Positions 22,501 through 34,323 of a stretch of DNA of 64,000 bases are shown piece after piece. The position numbers and the translations under genes were made by a program. Each line of letters opens with the position of its first letter. The first letter of the stretch is position 1. The notes beneath the pieces were generated by a model. It did no database searches and was not told the origin of the DNA. It saw nothing but the letters and a program-made list of their open reading frames with translations. Where the stretch lies: assembly GCA_045837725.1 (NCBI GenBank), contig JBEWZL010000265.1:1-64000 (forward strand), given 5' to 3'. This DNA comes from Vermamoeba vermiformis. Taxonomy: Eukaryota > Tubulinea > Echinamoebida.

Positions 22501-25500
22501 CTTGGATGATATTGAGAATGCTAAGTAAGGATATTAATCAATAACAAAAGTTTGTGTTAACTTTTTACAGGTTGTGGTGCTGTGATGACTGCATTGAGAA
22601 GGAAGACATACAAGAATATTTCAAAACAGCCCGTTGTGGACACACTTTCAAGGAGATGGCAGTTACTTTGCTTGACGATAAATCCAAGCCAAAAGCAAGT
22701 CAGAATGAGGTTGTTTGGCAAATTTTGGATCCTGCTGGCCATGAACACCGTTCATACCAGGATGTCAAGCAGTACAAAAATACGCAAGAGTATCGTGGCA
22801 AATATTATATCCGAACAATAATGTTCCCAACTCCAGGTACAAATTCCCTCTGGCGCCCACATGATTAGTAACCTTCAATCTTTAGGCATTTGGACAATGA
22901 AGGCCTACCTAAAGAACTGCCCATCCATTCAAGGAATTGCTTCTATCAAGGTGGTTTCAGGATACCCTGTTAAGTTCCATGAATCCAAAATCACAAACAG
23001 TGCATGCAGAATTGGAGAAGAGATTCATAATATAAGCCTTGTTTGTGTTGACAAAGCTGTAAGTTCTTGACATGAGTTTGGTTCAGCTCTAACAAATTTC
23101 CAGGATCATCCTGTCAGATTCCTACCAAATCACCCTCCTACCAATTACACTCTCAAAGTGTTGAATTCCCCTCATATCAGTGTGGAGCCTGGCCACTCAT
23201 TGACAGTGAATGAAGAAGGAGAGCTGATTCTTAGTGGTGTTATTTTAGAGGGCAGCATTGAGGACTCTCAATCAGTCATTCTCTCATGTTCATTAGCAGA
23301 GGAAAATGAGGCCATGACTTGCTTAATTCGTCTCACATTGCAAGCTGGCCCACCTTCAACAATGGAAACAGACTTTAAGCAAGGATTAGTAATTGATAAT
23401 TACTCATTTTTGCCCAAGTTCACTGTCCATGTCTATGATGAATATGGCAATCACATCAACAATGAAGAAGAATATCATGTGCAAATTGGACTTCCAAACC
23501 CTGTGGAGTTTTTGGTGCAAGATGGCATAGCTGAAATTGACTTAGAGCAGAAGGATGTGCGCATAGAATGTTCTTTCAAGGGTAAATATGATTATGTTAG
23601 CTCAAACAATTTCTCACACATGTGTAGACATGGATGCCAGTGAGGAAATGAAGATTGAAGTCAAACTTTTAAAGACAAAGAAACCACGTGGACTCCTTGA
23701 AGTTGAAGAGGTTGAGCCAATTGAATGCCTGTTCAGTGTGAGGCCTTCAAAGAAACCTCATGCCCTCAAGCTTTTCACTCAAGATGGAGAGCAATTGGTT
23801 GCAAAAGGTGCTGTCATAGCTGGCTCTGGACTGAAGCTTGTTGGACAAGCAGAGGAGCTTGTGCAACTTTTTGGCCAGTTTGTCAACGAAAGCCAAATGA
23901 TCATTGCTTTAGATGAAGTTCCAGCAGCTACTTTCAACTTCTCCAAGCACTTTGCCTTCACACATATGACCTTTGATCAGCTGCAAAAGCAATGCAAAAC
24001 TCCTAGTGAATGGAAGCAAAAGAACATGTTTTTGTTGCCTACTCTTGCTTTGCCATCAAGTACCTTTGATAAAACCAAAGGTGAAATTCAAGTCATGTGT
24101 GGCAAGAAGTTGACTGTGCAACTTGAATTCAAAGTTCTTGCAGGCAAGTCCAAGATGCTTCACTTGTAAATTACTGACACATTTCTCAGCTCCTCCCAGT
24201 CAATTTGAAGTCAAACTTCCTCCTCACCTACAGTGCAGCAAACAATTTACAGTGGCATTAATTTTGAAGGATAAGTTTGCAAACATAGTTGCTCCCAATG
24301 ACCTCTCTGGGTATGTAAAGTAATGGAGATGGGGAATTTCTGGCTAACATATATTAGTGAATTCAAAGATGAGCTGAAAAGCAGCTTGAGCTTTGTTTTT
24401 GGAGAGGGATTCCAATATGAACTTACTCCCACCATTGACTTTAACCCTGACCATGTTGTACTTGCAAACATGCAAATTGATGTTGTTGGCAGACACCAAG
24501 GTTTGATTAAACTCAATCTTGGTGAATTGCAAATGCAACAAGCTGTGATGTTAGATGTTGGGCATGGTATGACTACACGTCATTTTTGATTTCCTTACTA
24601 ATCATATTTGTAGGTGCACCTGCAAGTTTACAAATCAATGATGATAGACCCCTTAGTGGAAGGCCAGATGGGGTTTGTCAGATTAAAGCAACTCTAGTTG
24701 ATGACCAAGGCAATGTTTGTGATAAGTTCCAAGACATTGACCTTGAAATTTCTTCAGTTTGCTTTGTCACCAAAAAATTTAAAACCAAACTGATCAAAGG
24801 AGTGGCGCACATTGATGTGCCAATTAAGAAGATTAAATATGGCAACTACCAAGTAATTTTTGAGGCACAGATTGGCTCTAGTGAAAAGATCTCCACCCAA
24901 GTTGATCTTGAACTAGAGAAGTCTAATGCTGTCCAAAAGCTTGAGTTAGTGAGACCTATTGAAGTTATTCCTGCTGGATCAACTTGGAGATTCCATGTAA
25001 GCTTGAAGCTATACACATCACTATCTTCTAACGTATTCTAGATTGGAGTTGTAACTGAAGATGAGCAAGCACTTCAAAGAGACACTTACAGCTTTAAAGT
25101 TGTAATTTCAAATCCAGCTTTGGTGGGATCTGATATTGAGAACATTCTGAACATCACTCGAGAAGAAGATAACAAATTTGTTATTGATGTAAGTTAATCC
25201 CTACCTGCACCTTGAGCTGATTGTACTTCAGATGGACAAACTTGAACGTGCTGGCCAATACACTATGCATGTTATTTGGGATGAGCAAAGACTTGAACTG
25301 TAAGAATTGACCAAATCATTGCCCATCTAACATTGAACGACAGACAAACCAACATTCCTCCAAAGATGACAATTCCAATTGTTGTTAAACCCTTGGCAGC
25401 AACAGCCCTCAGACTTAGTTGCCATTGTGCCACTCCTTCGTTGCACCAAGACAACATATTGTATGCTTTTGTGCAATCATTCTAGGCTAATTTTTTGTTA

Positions 25501-27546
25501 TGCAGCTTCCGACCAGTCAGCAACAAGTCTGATTTCAGAGAACGCTCATTGTGCAAAAACCTGGAATTGGCACCTGTAGATATTTATGGAAACTTGAGTG
25601 AGGAGGTGCTTGACAATATTGTTGGTACGAACTGATTGCAAATTTCATTTTCAACCAGATTCGTTAATATTTTGTTTACAGCATTACTGCAGCCAATCTC
25701 TGAATTGAGCTCTGATGCAGTTAAACCAGAAGTGATGTATCAAACAATAGTGCCGAAGAGGGGCTCTTATTTTGTGCACAATTTGAGCATTAAAGCCGAT
25801 TCTGGAAGCGGAACTGTAAGAATAACCTTCAAACAATTTTATTTTACAACATTCTAACCTGACTAAATTTAGGCCGAATATCAAATTCATTTTGAGGCCA
25901 GAACAGCGGCAGGCAAAGTAATTCGCAGCATTTTCCGTCAATTTAAATTTTCAGATGGTAAGAAATATTTTCATTTTTATTCAGCTGCCATTGCTAATCA
26001 ATTAAATTAGATGCTGGCAAAACGAAGAATGAACGAGCATTATCAGAAATTTTGCAAAAAGTGCAGCGTATTTCAAATGAGCGAGCTGAAATTGAACGAC
26101 GCATTAGTGCCAGCCGCGAAGAGTTAACTCTGTTAGAAGGAAGTATTAGTGGCACACTGAATATTTTTGGTGTTTCGTTGAACGAATACACTCCCGATTG
26201 GGTCGATCAAACGCGACAGAGATTGCACCTTGAAAAGTACGTAAATTTTTAATTTCTAATTACAATTATTAATATTAATTTTATTTTATTTCTAGACGAG
26301 ATCTTGCACGCGAATTACGCATTGCAGAGCCATCGTTCCCTTCAAACGAAGATTCTTACGTTAACAAAGTACGAGCCCTCGTCATTGAACATCAGCCTAA
26401 GAACCCACACGAAAAGCCATTAATTTTTGGCCTTGGTTTGGACATTATTTGTTTGCCGAAAGACGAGCGAATTGCACGAGGAGTATTGGCTGCAATCTCG
26501 CCGGGAGATTTGAAGCTGATTATATTGCGATCAAAAGAAGCCGAGCCAATTATTGAAAAGTCGTTCAATTGGTACAGATCCATTACCGTAGATCAAGCGG
26601 AGACTTATCATTATGGCAACCCTAATCCTAATGATAATCGAATTCCTGGTACGTTCTACAACTTTATTAAATTATCCTGGTTATTTCTTAATTTAATTAT
26701 TTCTTAGATAATCAAATCTTGCCGAAGTGCTGCAGAAACGGTACCGTTAATCCAAAGAATTACGGATTTATTGGATTTTTGGTCAATTTAATCGAGGTAA
26801 TTTTTTAATGTAAATTAAAATTAGACGACATTGAAATTAATTTTTACTTTTATTAGCTACGTCCTCAACATATTCATTTGCGAACTTCCGTATTTTGGAG
26901 TGTTTTCAAGACGAAAATGATCTTCGAATCGTACGCTCAAGCGAGAGAATTCCGCTCGCAAGTGTTACAAAACGTATGTAATGCATTATTATTGTTGTAT
27001 ATACTCTGACATTGTTTATAGCGAGACTCGTGCCCGTACATTCAATGCTTGGATGGCATTCATATTGAAGCTTCTGGCGTGAAATCAACGTCGAATCAAA
27101 ATCGTGCTTGGAGACTCGGAGATTTGCCGATTGAATTTAGCAGCCATCCGTTGGCTTTGGCACTGGGACGAAAATTCAAAGGTAATTACGAATTATAATG
27201 GCCTTATTGATCGAAAACTAATTCCAACGGTTTTGTTATTTGTAGCGTTGAAAGAATTGCCAGCTCAAATGGAACGCTTTACGGTTATTAAAGACAATTA
27301 TCACGCGAGTGAAGCTACGCTGCAAGAATTTGATGCCACTAACGGTCCTAAAATCAACGAACTCCAAAAGGTAATAGTACTATTAAAAACGATTTCATTA
27401 ACGGCTCGTCGCTGACTATTTATTTGTAGCAAAAAGAAGAAATTGAGAGTCGTATGAATCAAACCTCGAGAAAAAGAACGCGTGATAGCACCGGAAATAA
27501 CGAACGCGATGATGAACACGATAGACCGCGAAAGAAAGTTCGTTAA
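19566..27546 (+). CDS. SMCHD1: SMCHD1-like GHKL ATPase with PHD finger and SMC-type hinge
   Basis: Thirty exons, 2164 aa, length divisible by three: 19566-19679, 19728-19839, 19925-19972, 20023-20248, 20296-20461, 20507-20669, 20729-20932, 20981-21428, 21472-22042, 22088-22524, 22571-22836, 22886-23058, 23104-23581, 23628-24143, 24190-24310, 24358-24566, 24614-24996, 25042-25188, 25232-25299, 25344-25460, 25506-25624, 25682-25815, 25873-25957, 26011-26236, 26293-26648, 26708-26796, 26857-26973, 27022-27181, 27246-27370, 27430-27546. N-terminal UBL-like segment, then a GHKL ATPase (EIIDNSIEA, catalytic Glu about 110; RDNGKGM; FSRFGVGSKNA). A PHD finger lies at about 783-837 (CLVC, KCKSC, HRSC, WCCDDC), then a long beta/Ig-like array, then a hinge from about 1877 (FGLGLDIICLPK) and a basic tail. 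SMCHD1 silences chromatin in mammals. The PHD finger is not part of SMCHD1 as I know it. Intron 24144-24189 is GC-AG. CpG is depleted about 20990-25560 only. Confidence 0.88.
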
Positions 27547-27712
27547 TCCCGATCCGATTCGCAACAGAGATCAACTACTTTTACCACCCTTGTTTATATG
27601 CGAAATTATTAATAAACTACATATATTTTACGAGAAGTTGGTTTTAAAGGTTCAAAACTAATTTTACCTCCTTTTTACAACTACATTTGTTTTTGTTTTT
27701 GAAATTAACTAT

Positions 27713-30700
27713 TTACAATTCATCGCCTTCGTAATATCCATCAACGATGACCTTCCGCTCAATTTTCTTGCCAGATTTGGGTGTGTTATTACTCGCATTG
27801 CTATTATAAGTAATGTTGCCGTGCGGTGATACCAGCGAGGCTTCTTGAACGGATCCAAAATTCAAATTCAGTGCCGGGACTGTAAAGCTGATGCTGTCGC
27901 TATTTTTAGCTTCATTCGCTGGGCTATGTTGAGCTGAAGATAGCGAGAGATATTTAATCTTGGCCATCAGTTCGTTAACGTCGGTGGATGTGGGCTTCGG
28001 CAGACCAGCGTGCTGATGATACTGCGCTAGTAGCGATGGCACGATTTCATTGACCATATTAGTGTCTTTAAGGCCTTCATTGCCCAGTGCATCGCGGACA
28101 AAGTCTAACACTGGATCTGGTTTCTTGGCTGCGTTGGATGGTGGATGCGCGAATCCGACGTTTGCACTCGATTGCTTCATCTTATTTACAGGGGAATCAG
28201 TTTCGAAACCTTGATACGAATGTTCAGGCATAGTAACACCTAGGCAAAAAATTGTTATTATCAACAAAAAAAAAGAAAAAATGTTCGCCTTGGATCGAAT
28301 CCGTTACAAAAAGAATTTCAGCAACTGATGTAATAGAAATATGCGCTCGTTGTTGGAACTTAAAAAGCAAAAAAAGAAAAGAGCACAACACCTCCGATTC
28401 CCAGGTAGTCTCCTACCCCAGTACTAAGAAGGCCTGAACAAGCTTAACTTCGCTGATCGGACGGGAAGCGGTGCATTCTTGTTAGTGTGGTCGTGCCCGA
28501 GACCAAAAGCAATTTGGTACGCAGGTCACTCCTTACTAAGCCAAGAATAGAAGCCACCAAGATCCCGATCGACCAGTACAAAATAAAATTTTAAATTTGT
28601 GTAAGGCCTTACCTCCAACTCTAGGCGAGTCAAAATTGAGCATAGATGATGCACTTGAGCCTACAGATCTGCGCAGCTCTTGTGCCACTGGCGGACTGTT
28701 GTGGATCTGCCTCGGTGAGGTCATAACAACCGGCAGCCATTGCTTAGTTGTACGAATGGGCTCTTTGAACTCAGAGAACGCTTTGATGCACTCGCTGATC
28801 GTAGAGAATTTTTTGACCTTGGTGTTCTTTTCTTCAGGAATAAAATACAAGTTCGCTGAAGATCGCCAAATCTGACAAAATTATTAGCGACTTAATTTCT
28901 GCTAATATTGTATGACATACCTTAGCATGTTCTAATTGTCCTTGCGATGTATTGAAGCTAGCAGTTAAAATGTTGCCGTCTGAAGTTGGATCGCGCAACA
29001 AATACGAGCCCGGCGGTTTGTTACGCAGAATATTCCAAACTTCTTTTACGCTAATCTTACCGAAGTAAGCGTGACTTACTCCAGTAGTACTATCGAATAG
29101 CGACTCGATCTAAGCATGGAATAATTAAAATCGAAATTTTTCCTTTTATGGAAATCGAACTTTAAGCACTTACCACCGAGAGCAGCATATTCCAAGAACC
29201 AAATTGATTTAAGAACCGTAGAAACTCCGTCAAGGTAAGTTCACCATTGACGGTATAACTCTCTAATATGAGCGAGATGTTGTACCAACACGCCAAAATG
29301 TTAGGGGTCTGCGGCGCTGCTTGTTTTTGGTATTCGATGAAATTCTTCAGTTTAATCTTACGGCCGCTAGTAAATATCTAAAATAATTATATTAGTACGG
29401 CAATCTTGCGAAAATGATCGAAAAAAAACATTGGAGCGGATGTAAGATGCGTACCTTTGCTTCGTCTTGCCTCAATTCATCCGAGCTTAATAACTTCATT
29501 AACATCTCTTTGATTTGTTCCTTGCCATCAACACTCTTCAACACATTGTTCAACCACGCTTCATTAACTTCCTTCAAGGTCATCTTGACGAGCATGGACT
29601 TTGGCAGCACCATCGAACTGTTTCGTCGCACATTCGCAACTTCGTTGACATTGCCGACCTCTAACCAGTATTTTCGCGTACGCTATAATTAGAGAAAGTG
29701 TTAGTCCGTGTAAAGGTTCGAAAGATCTCGGATCGCACGTGCTTACCTTTATCGGATCCACGGTCTCGTTAAAGAATCCATAGCTTTCAAATTCATTATG
29801 AACTTCGCCTTCGCCTTTTCCCCACGATTTTTCGGCTTCGGGAATTGAAACAAGGACTAAAAATAATACAGCACGTCAATAACTCAAATTAATTTCAATT
29901 AATTTCGGCTGACGTCATTATATTCAAATTTTAACTCCGATGCAATATTAAATAATTAGCTAGCTAGCTATAGCTAGAAATTGATATAAAAGTATTCCTA
30001 CAGGATCCGAATAATTTTCAGAGAAAGAATCTTCACTAGAATTCCATTAGGTGATACTTACTAGCATTGACCGTGTTGCCTTGACTATTCTTATGCTCAC
30101 TCCACTTAAATCCGTTGAGCTTCATATCGCCGCTGAACTTCTCCGTGTCGCTGCTGAACTTGTAAACTGCATCCACAAAATGACTGAACTTAATATGCCC
30201 GCTGCTGCTCATAGGTGGTGGTACGGCATTGCTATATCCGCTAGTGTTGCTATATCCTGAGCTTCTTAAGCTGTCTGATGTCATCGTAAGCGATACTGTA
30301 CTAACGTTAATTGGATTTGCAAAGGAATCAGGAGGACTATTACGACTATTATGGTATCCGCTTGCAGCTGGAGCTGTATTAATGTTCGATGTGCGCTTAG
30401 GATCGGTTATATATCGCGTAGGGCTCGCTGGATAATCTTGCGGCTCTTCCGCATCCGAGTTGTACATGTAACTCGCTGAATCTCCTTCAGAAGCTAGACT
30501 TGAGACCGATGCATTGAGCGGCTGTTGCGCTGAATCGTTGGCATATTTCATTGTATTGATTGGAGGCGAGCTCTGCATATTATTTGAATTTTCATTGTTG
30601 TTGACAGGGACAAAAGTGGATTCGGCAAAATAAGCTGGTCTAACATTAGTGTTGAGCGGAAATAATTGCGGGAGTGGCCCGGTACTTGGTTGAATAACTG

Positions 30701-31160
30701 GGGTCGTTGGTCGAAGCGATGCAAATGGTGGATGCGCTGGTTGAACTGTTGGACTAAGTTGGCTGGATGTGGTTTGGTAAGTGACTATTGGTGAAGAACT
30801 TCTTAGACTCGCTGCTCGTGATTTTAAATCGGTGATATATTGTTGGAATAATGACACTGGCGTGATCTTCAACCGTGATTCTATTAAATCTAAGTGATTC
30901 AGATTCAGAGACTTGATCGAGTCCTTAATTTGAGTATAATTCGTTTTGTCGCTTTGATAATCGATTAACTGTTGCAATATAGACATTTGCAAGGGTAATT
31001 TGTCATCAGGAATGAAGAAGATCCAGGAAAATATTTCTCGGATTTGCTTCGGCATTGCTGATAATTCTGCGGTGAATTGATCCCTTGTTAACTTTTGTAA
31101 TATTATCAATATGCTATTGACTTCTTTTAATTGCTCTTCGCCTTCTTCTGTCGGCTGCAT
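27713..31160 (-). CDS. SH2-domain protein with STAT/Cbl-like EF-SH2 module
   Basis: Seven exons: 31160-30062, 29856-29747, 29682-29455, 29377-29174, 29109-28921, 28871-28613, 28239-27713; 871 aa. The N-terminus is helical, followed by a long Ser/Pro/Asn-rich linker. A conserved-looking globular part follows (FKWSEHKNSQG, ESYGFF, RTRKYWLEVG). Then comes an EF-hand-like stretch (GELTLTEFLRFLNQFG) and an SH2 domain with the phosphotyrosine Arg in PGSYLLRDP. The protein ends in VDGYYEGDEL, Tyr residues close to the C-terminus as in STATs. EF-hand directly before SH2 is shared by Cbl and STAT linker-SH2 modules. No RING finger is seen, so I do not call it Cbl. Likely a phosphotyrosine-dependent adaptor or divergent STAT relative. 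Intron 28240-28612 contains a 5S rRNA gene. Confidence 0.8.
28366..28380 (-). terminator. Pol III T-run terminator of the 5S gene
   Basis: Immediately 3' of the 5S gene the minus strand reads C-TTTT-C-TTTTTTT-G, that is T4 followed by T7 (plus-strand A-runs at 28377-28380 and 28369-28375). This is a strong RNA polymerase III stop and lies wholly inside the host intron. Confidence 0.8.
28381..28498 (-). rRNA. 5S ribosomal RNA gene, intronic
   Basis: On the minus strand this 118-nt segment carries the hallmark 5S blocks: AAGAATGCACCGCTTCCCGT, then CCGATCAGCGAAGTTAAGC (box A / internal control), then CTTCTTAGTACTGGGGTAGG (box C region) and GAGACTACCTGGGAATCGG. The 5' end (GGGCACGAC) pairs with the 3' end (GTTGTGCTC) as helix I, fixing the boundaries. 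Length is normal for 5S. It lies in the 373-bp intron (28240-28612) of the SH2 gene, in the host's orientation. With the internal promoter and T-run it looks functional. Confidence 0.95.
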
Positions 31161-31851
31161 CTTCAGTCTGATCTTCCACGCTTAATAAGTTATTAAGTTT
31201 CAGCAACGTATGCTAGCGACAGACCATATGCTAAAATAAATTTAATTAAATATTTGATTAATATTTGATTTTAACCGCCGAACGCCACTTTGAACTCAGA
31301 TTTCTACCAGAATCAAAATCGACTTACTTTGAGTACTATTTAACGAACCAATATATACAAGCAATAGCGACTTGTGGTCCTCGTAAAATTAAGGGCTGAC
31401 AAAAAAGGCTGGAAAAGTTGGCTTCCGTTTTGCAAGACAGCGAAATTCCCTCCTGATCTTTGTTTTTGTTTTCAACGCTTGCCAACCACTGCCGATAACA
31501 CAAAAGGTAAAGTTGTAATACACAGACATTTTTTTTGTGCCTACTTGCGGAATTTATAACTTGTCTTTACTTCGTAACGGATTTTGGCGGTAGAGTTGGA
31601 TGCAGTGACAGTTGTACCTTTAAATGCTTTATCTATTTTTTTTTAGTATTATATGACTCTTATTTATAATAATTGTTAATCGGGATTGTCCCCCGCAAAT
31701 TAAAAAATTTGGTTAAAATTCTAAAACCTGTCGTGCTCTACATACGACAACAACAAGCTTGTCAATACTTTATCTATATATTGTATATTAATTTTTCTCT
31801 TGAACGAACAAACGCCAAGTATCAAACAGCTTACCAAATCTCTTTTCGAAA
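31161..31851. other. divergent intergenic region, SH2 protein / P450
   Basis: This is one of the longest gene-free stretches. A plus-strand open frame near 31374-31559 has some coding look but no recognisable domain, start context or partner exon. Several T-runs occur (31531-31538, 31632-31642). I find no tRNA, snRNA or repeat. Promoters of the two divergent genes presumably lie here. Confidence 0.4.
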
Positions 31852-34134
31852 ATGCTCGGTAGTTTGATTTTAATAGCAATCGTGTTATATATCGCCCGAT
31901 GGATTCAATTATCGAGGCATATTCCGACCGTGCCTGGCGAATTGAACCCACCATTCATCGGCATGTTTAGATCTTTCAGTTTCTTAACAAATCCGCCCAA
32001 ATTTACAGCAGAACAAATTCAAAAGTATGGAAGAATATTCAAGATTAATAGCATCATCAATTTCATGGTCATGGCGACCGAACCAAATGCCATCTCTCAA
32101 ATATTTAAGGTAAGTCGAAAATTCATCAATAATATTCGTCTATATTATTTTCATATACGACTCGTTAATATTATTTTCGTAGAATCAATTTTAATTCCTA
32201 TTTTTCAGATTGATAACAAGTCAGTCGTTATCGCGTGGCCTGACAACATTACCACTTTGCTTGGACCGAAGAGCATAGGCGTATTATCGAAAGATATTCA
32301 TGCTCGTAAGAGAAAGCTGCTTAGTCAAGCCTTCACACCGAGGTAAGACGCAAGATCCCGCATCTTGTAAATTTCCTTTTTTAGTTAAATTTTTGTTGTA
32401 TTTCATTGCTGAGCCATATTTGCTCGTGATAATAATATTCAATTCTCTAATATTACTAAAATATTTTAATATAGCGCTATGGAATCTTATTGCCCTAGAG
32501 TTTTTTCAATCATGAATTCATTTATCGACAACTGGATTCGACAAGGAGAAGTCCCGAATATGTTCGAACAAGTCAAGCTATTGACATTCGATATGGCCAT
32601 TCAATTACTACTCGGAGTTAATGTATCAGACGACACTAAACAAAAGATCTGCAACGGTAAGAAATACGCAGCAGGATCCACCTTAATTCTCGAGCATTAT
32701 TCCACTTAGACTAATGCAGCAATTAATATTAACCTTTGTTTTTATTTAATCGCAATATTAACCTCCTACTTACTCTATAGAATTTATCGAATGGCTGAAA
32801 GGTTTTCGCGTAATCATTATGAAGCCTTATCCAGGCACTCAAATGGCCAAATCAATGAAAGCCAGAGAACGAATTCAAGAGGTACGTTAATATATACTTA
32901 TTATTCTATACATATATTATTTGTACGAACAAGTTCGAACCAAAAACAAAAAAAAAAATTCGGATCTTTTAAGTAGCGGTCAAATTTTCAGACTTACTAT
33001 AATTATGGTTATAAATATGTATATATGCCGTGGTTCTATGAACTGATGGACCGTTGTATTTATTAGGAAGCAGAGAAGATTATTCTCAAGTATCAGAAAG
33101 AACAACCAGAAATTAAATCTACTCTCGGCATATTAATGGACTCGACTGACGATGAGGGCAATAAATTGACGATGGATGAATTGAAAGATCAAATACTCAT
33201 CATTTTATTTGCTGGTACGTCAGATCCAAAAAAATCAAATTTTTTATCTTACATTCTCTCGAATATTTGATCGCAATCGAATTATATACGAACATAATTA
33301 TAATATATTATTATTATTATATGAATTTAAATATCTAAATAAGGCTTTGAAGTACTAATTTGAGTTATTTGTTTGTCAGGCCACGATACGACTAGCGCAT
33401 CCATTGGTTGGATCATGTTAACGTTGCATGAATTCCCAGAAATTAGAAAGAAATTAGAAGACGAGCTAGAAGCGACATTGAAGCAAAAATCTATCGAACA
33501 GATAACTGCTGCGGATCTAAAGTCGCTGAACTATCTCAATGCGTTCTTCAAAGAGATTATGCGCCGTTATTCGCCGATATCATTTGGATTTAGAAAGGCC
33601 GTAGAACCAGTGCAATTAAACGTAAGAAATAGCTCTTTTTCTAGAAATATATCGAATACTGAGTACTTATTCCTTTTTAGGAAACAATGGAGATTCCAGT
33701 CGGAGCAGGATTAACGTACAATATTCTCGGAGTGCATAGAGACGATAAGATCTATCCTGATGCGATGAAGTTTTCGCCAGAACGATTTTTAGATCCGAAC
33801 AACAGTCCTTCTGCCAGCGAGTGGATCCCGTTTGGCGGTGGTCCTCATATCTGCTTAGGTGCGAAAATAACATTATTATACTTTAATTTAACATATAATT
33901 ACCTGTTGTTGCTTCTTAACTCTATCGCCTAAATTTTTCAGTGCTACATCCGCTGAGTATTTCGATTTTAATTAATTAATTTTAATAGGCATGGAGCTCG
34001 CCAAGCTCGAGTTAAAAGCATTTACTACGGCTATGCTGAAGAGACGAGTCTATATTGAGCCAGGTCAAGTCGATATTTCGCTTTCACCTATTTACCGACC
34101 TCAAGCTTTCACTGCTAAAGTCTCTGTTAAATAA
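31852..34134 (+). CDS. cytochrome P450 monooxygenase
   Basis: Eight exons: 31852-32109, 32209-32342, 32475-32656, 32781-32881, 33067-33214, 33380-33621, 33681-33858, 33989-34134; 462 aa. An N-terminal membrane anchor (LGSLILIAIVLYIARWIQL) precedes the fold. Seen: I-helix oxygen-binding motif AGHDTTS, K-helix ExxR in FKEIMRR, PERF-type segment FSPERFLDP, and the heme loop FGGGPHICLG with the axial Cys. All catalytic elements are present. The overall look is closest to the CYP26/CYP120-like group (retinoid or lipid hydroxylases), but subfamily and substrate are only a guess. It converges on a short-chain dehydrogenase that also resembles retinol dehydrogenases. Confidence 0.94.
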
Positions 34135-34323
34135 TTCATTAAAATTAATTAATTCGCTCTTGATTGGCTGCAATCTACCTTTATAGGAATCTTAAACTCA
34201 ATGCGAGTTCAAAATTGGATCCGGTACGTTACAAAAACATTTTTAAAACGATAGTTGTTAATCTAATTTATTATTATTCGCCAGAAATATTATTTAGCTA
34301 TATACATCAACGATAAGCATGGC

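Noticed and set aside
28252-28437. Open frame opposite the 5S gene
   Set aside because: Overlaps the antisense of a clear 5S rRNA gene and lies within an intron.
29968-29987. AGCTAGCTAGCTATAGCTAG simple palindromic run in an SH2-gene intron
   Set aside because: Short simple-sequence repeat with no other support for function.
31374-31559. 61-codon open frame upstream of the P450
   Set aside because: No recognisable domain, start context or partner exons.
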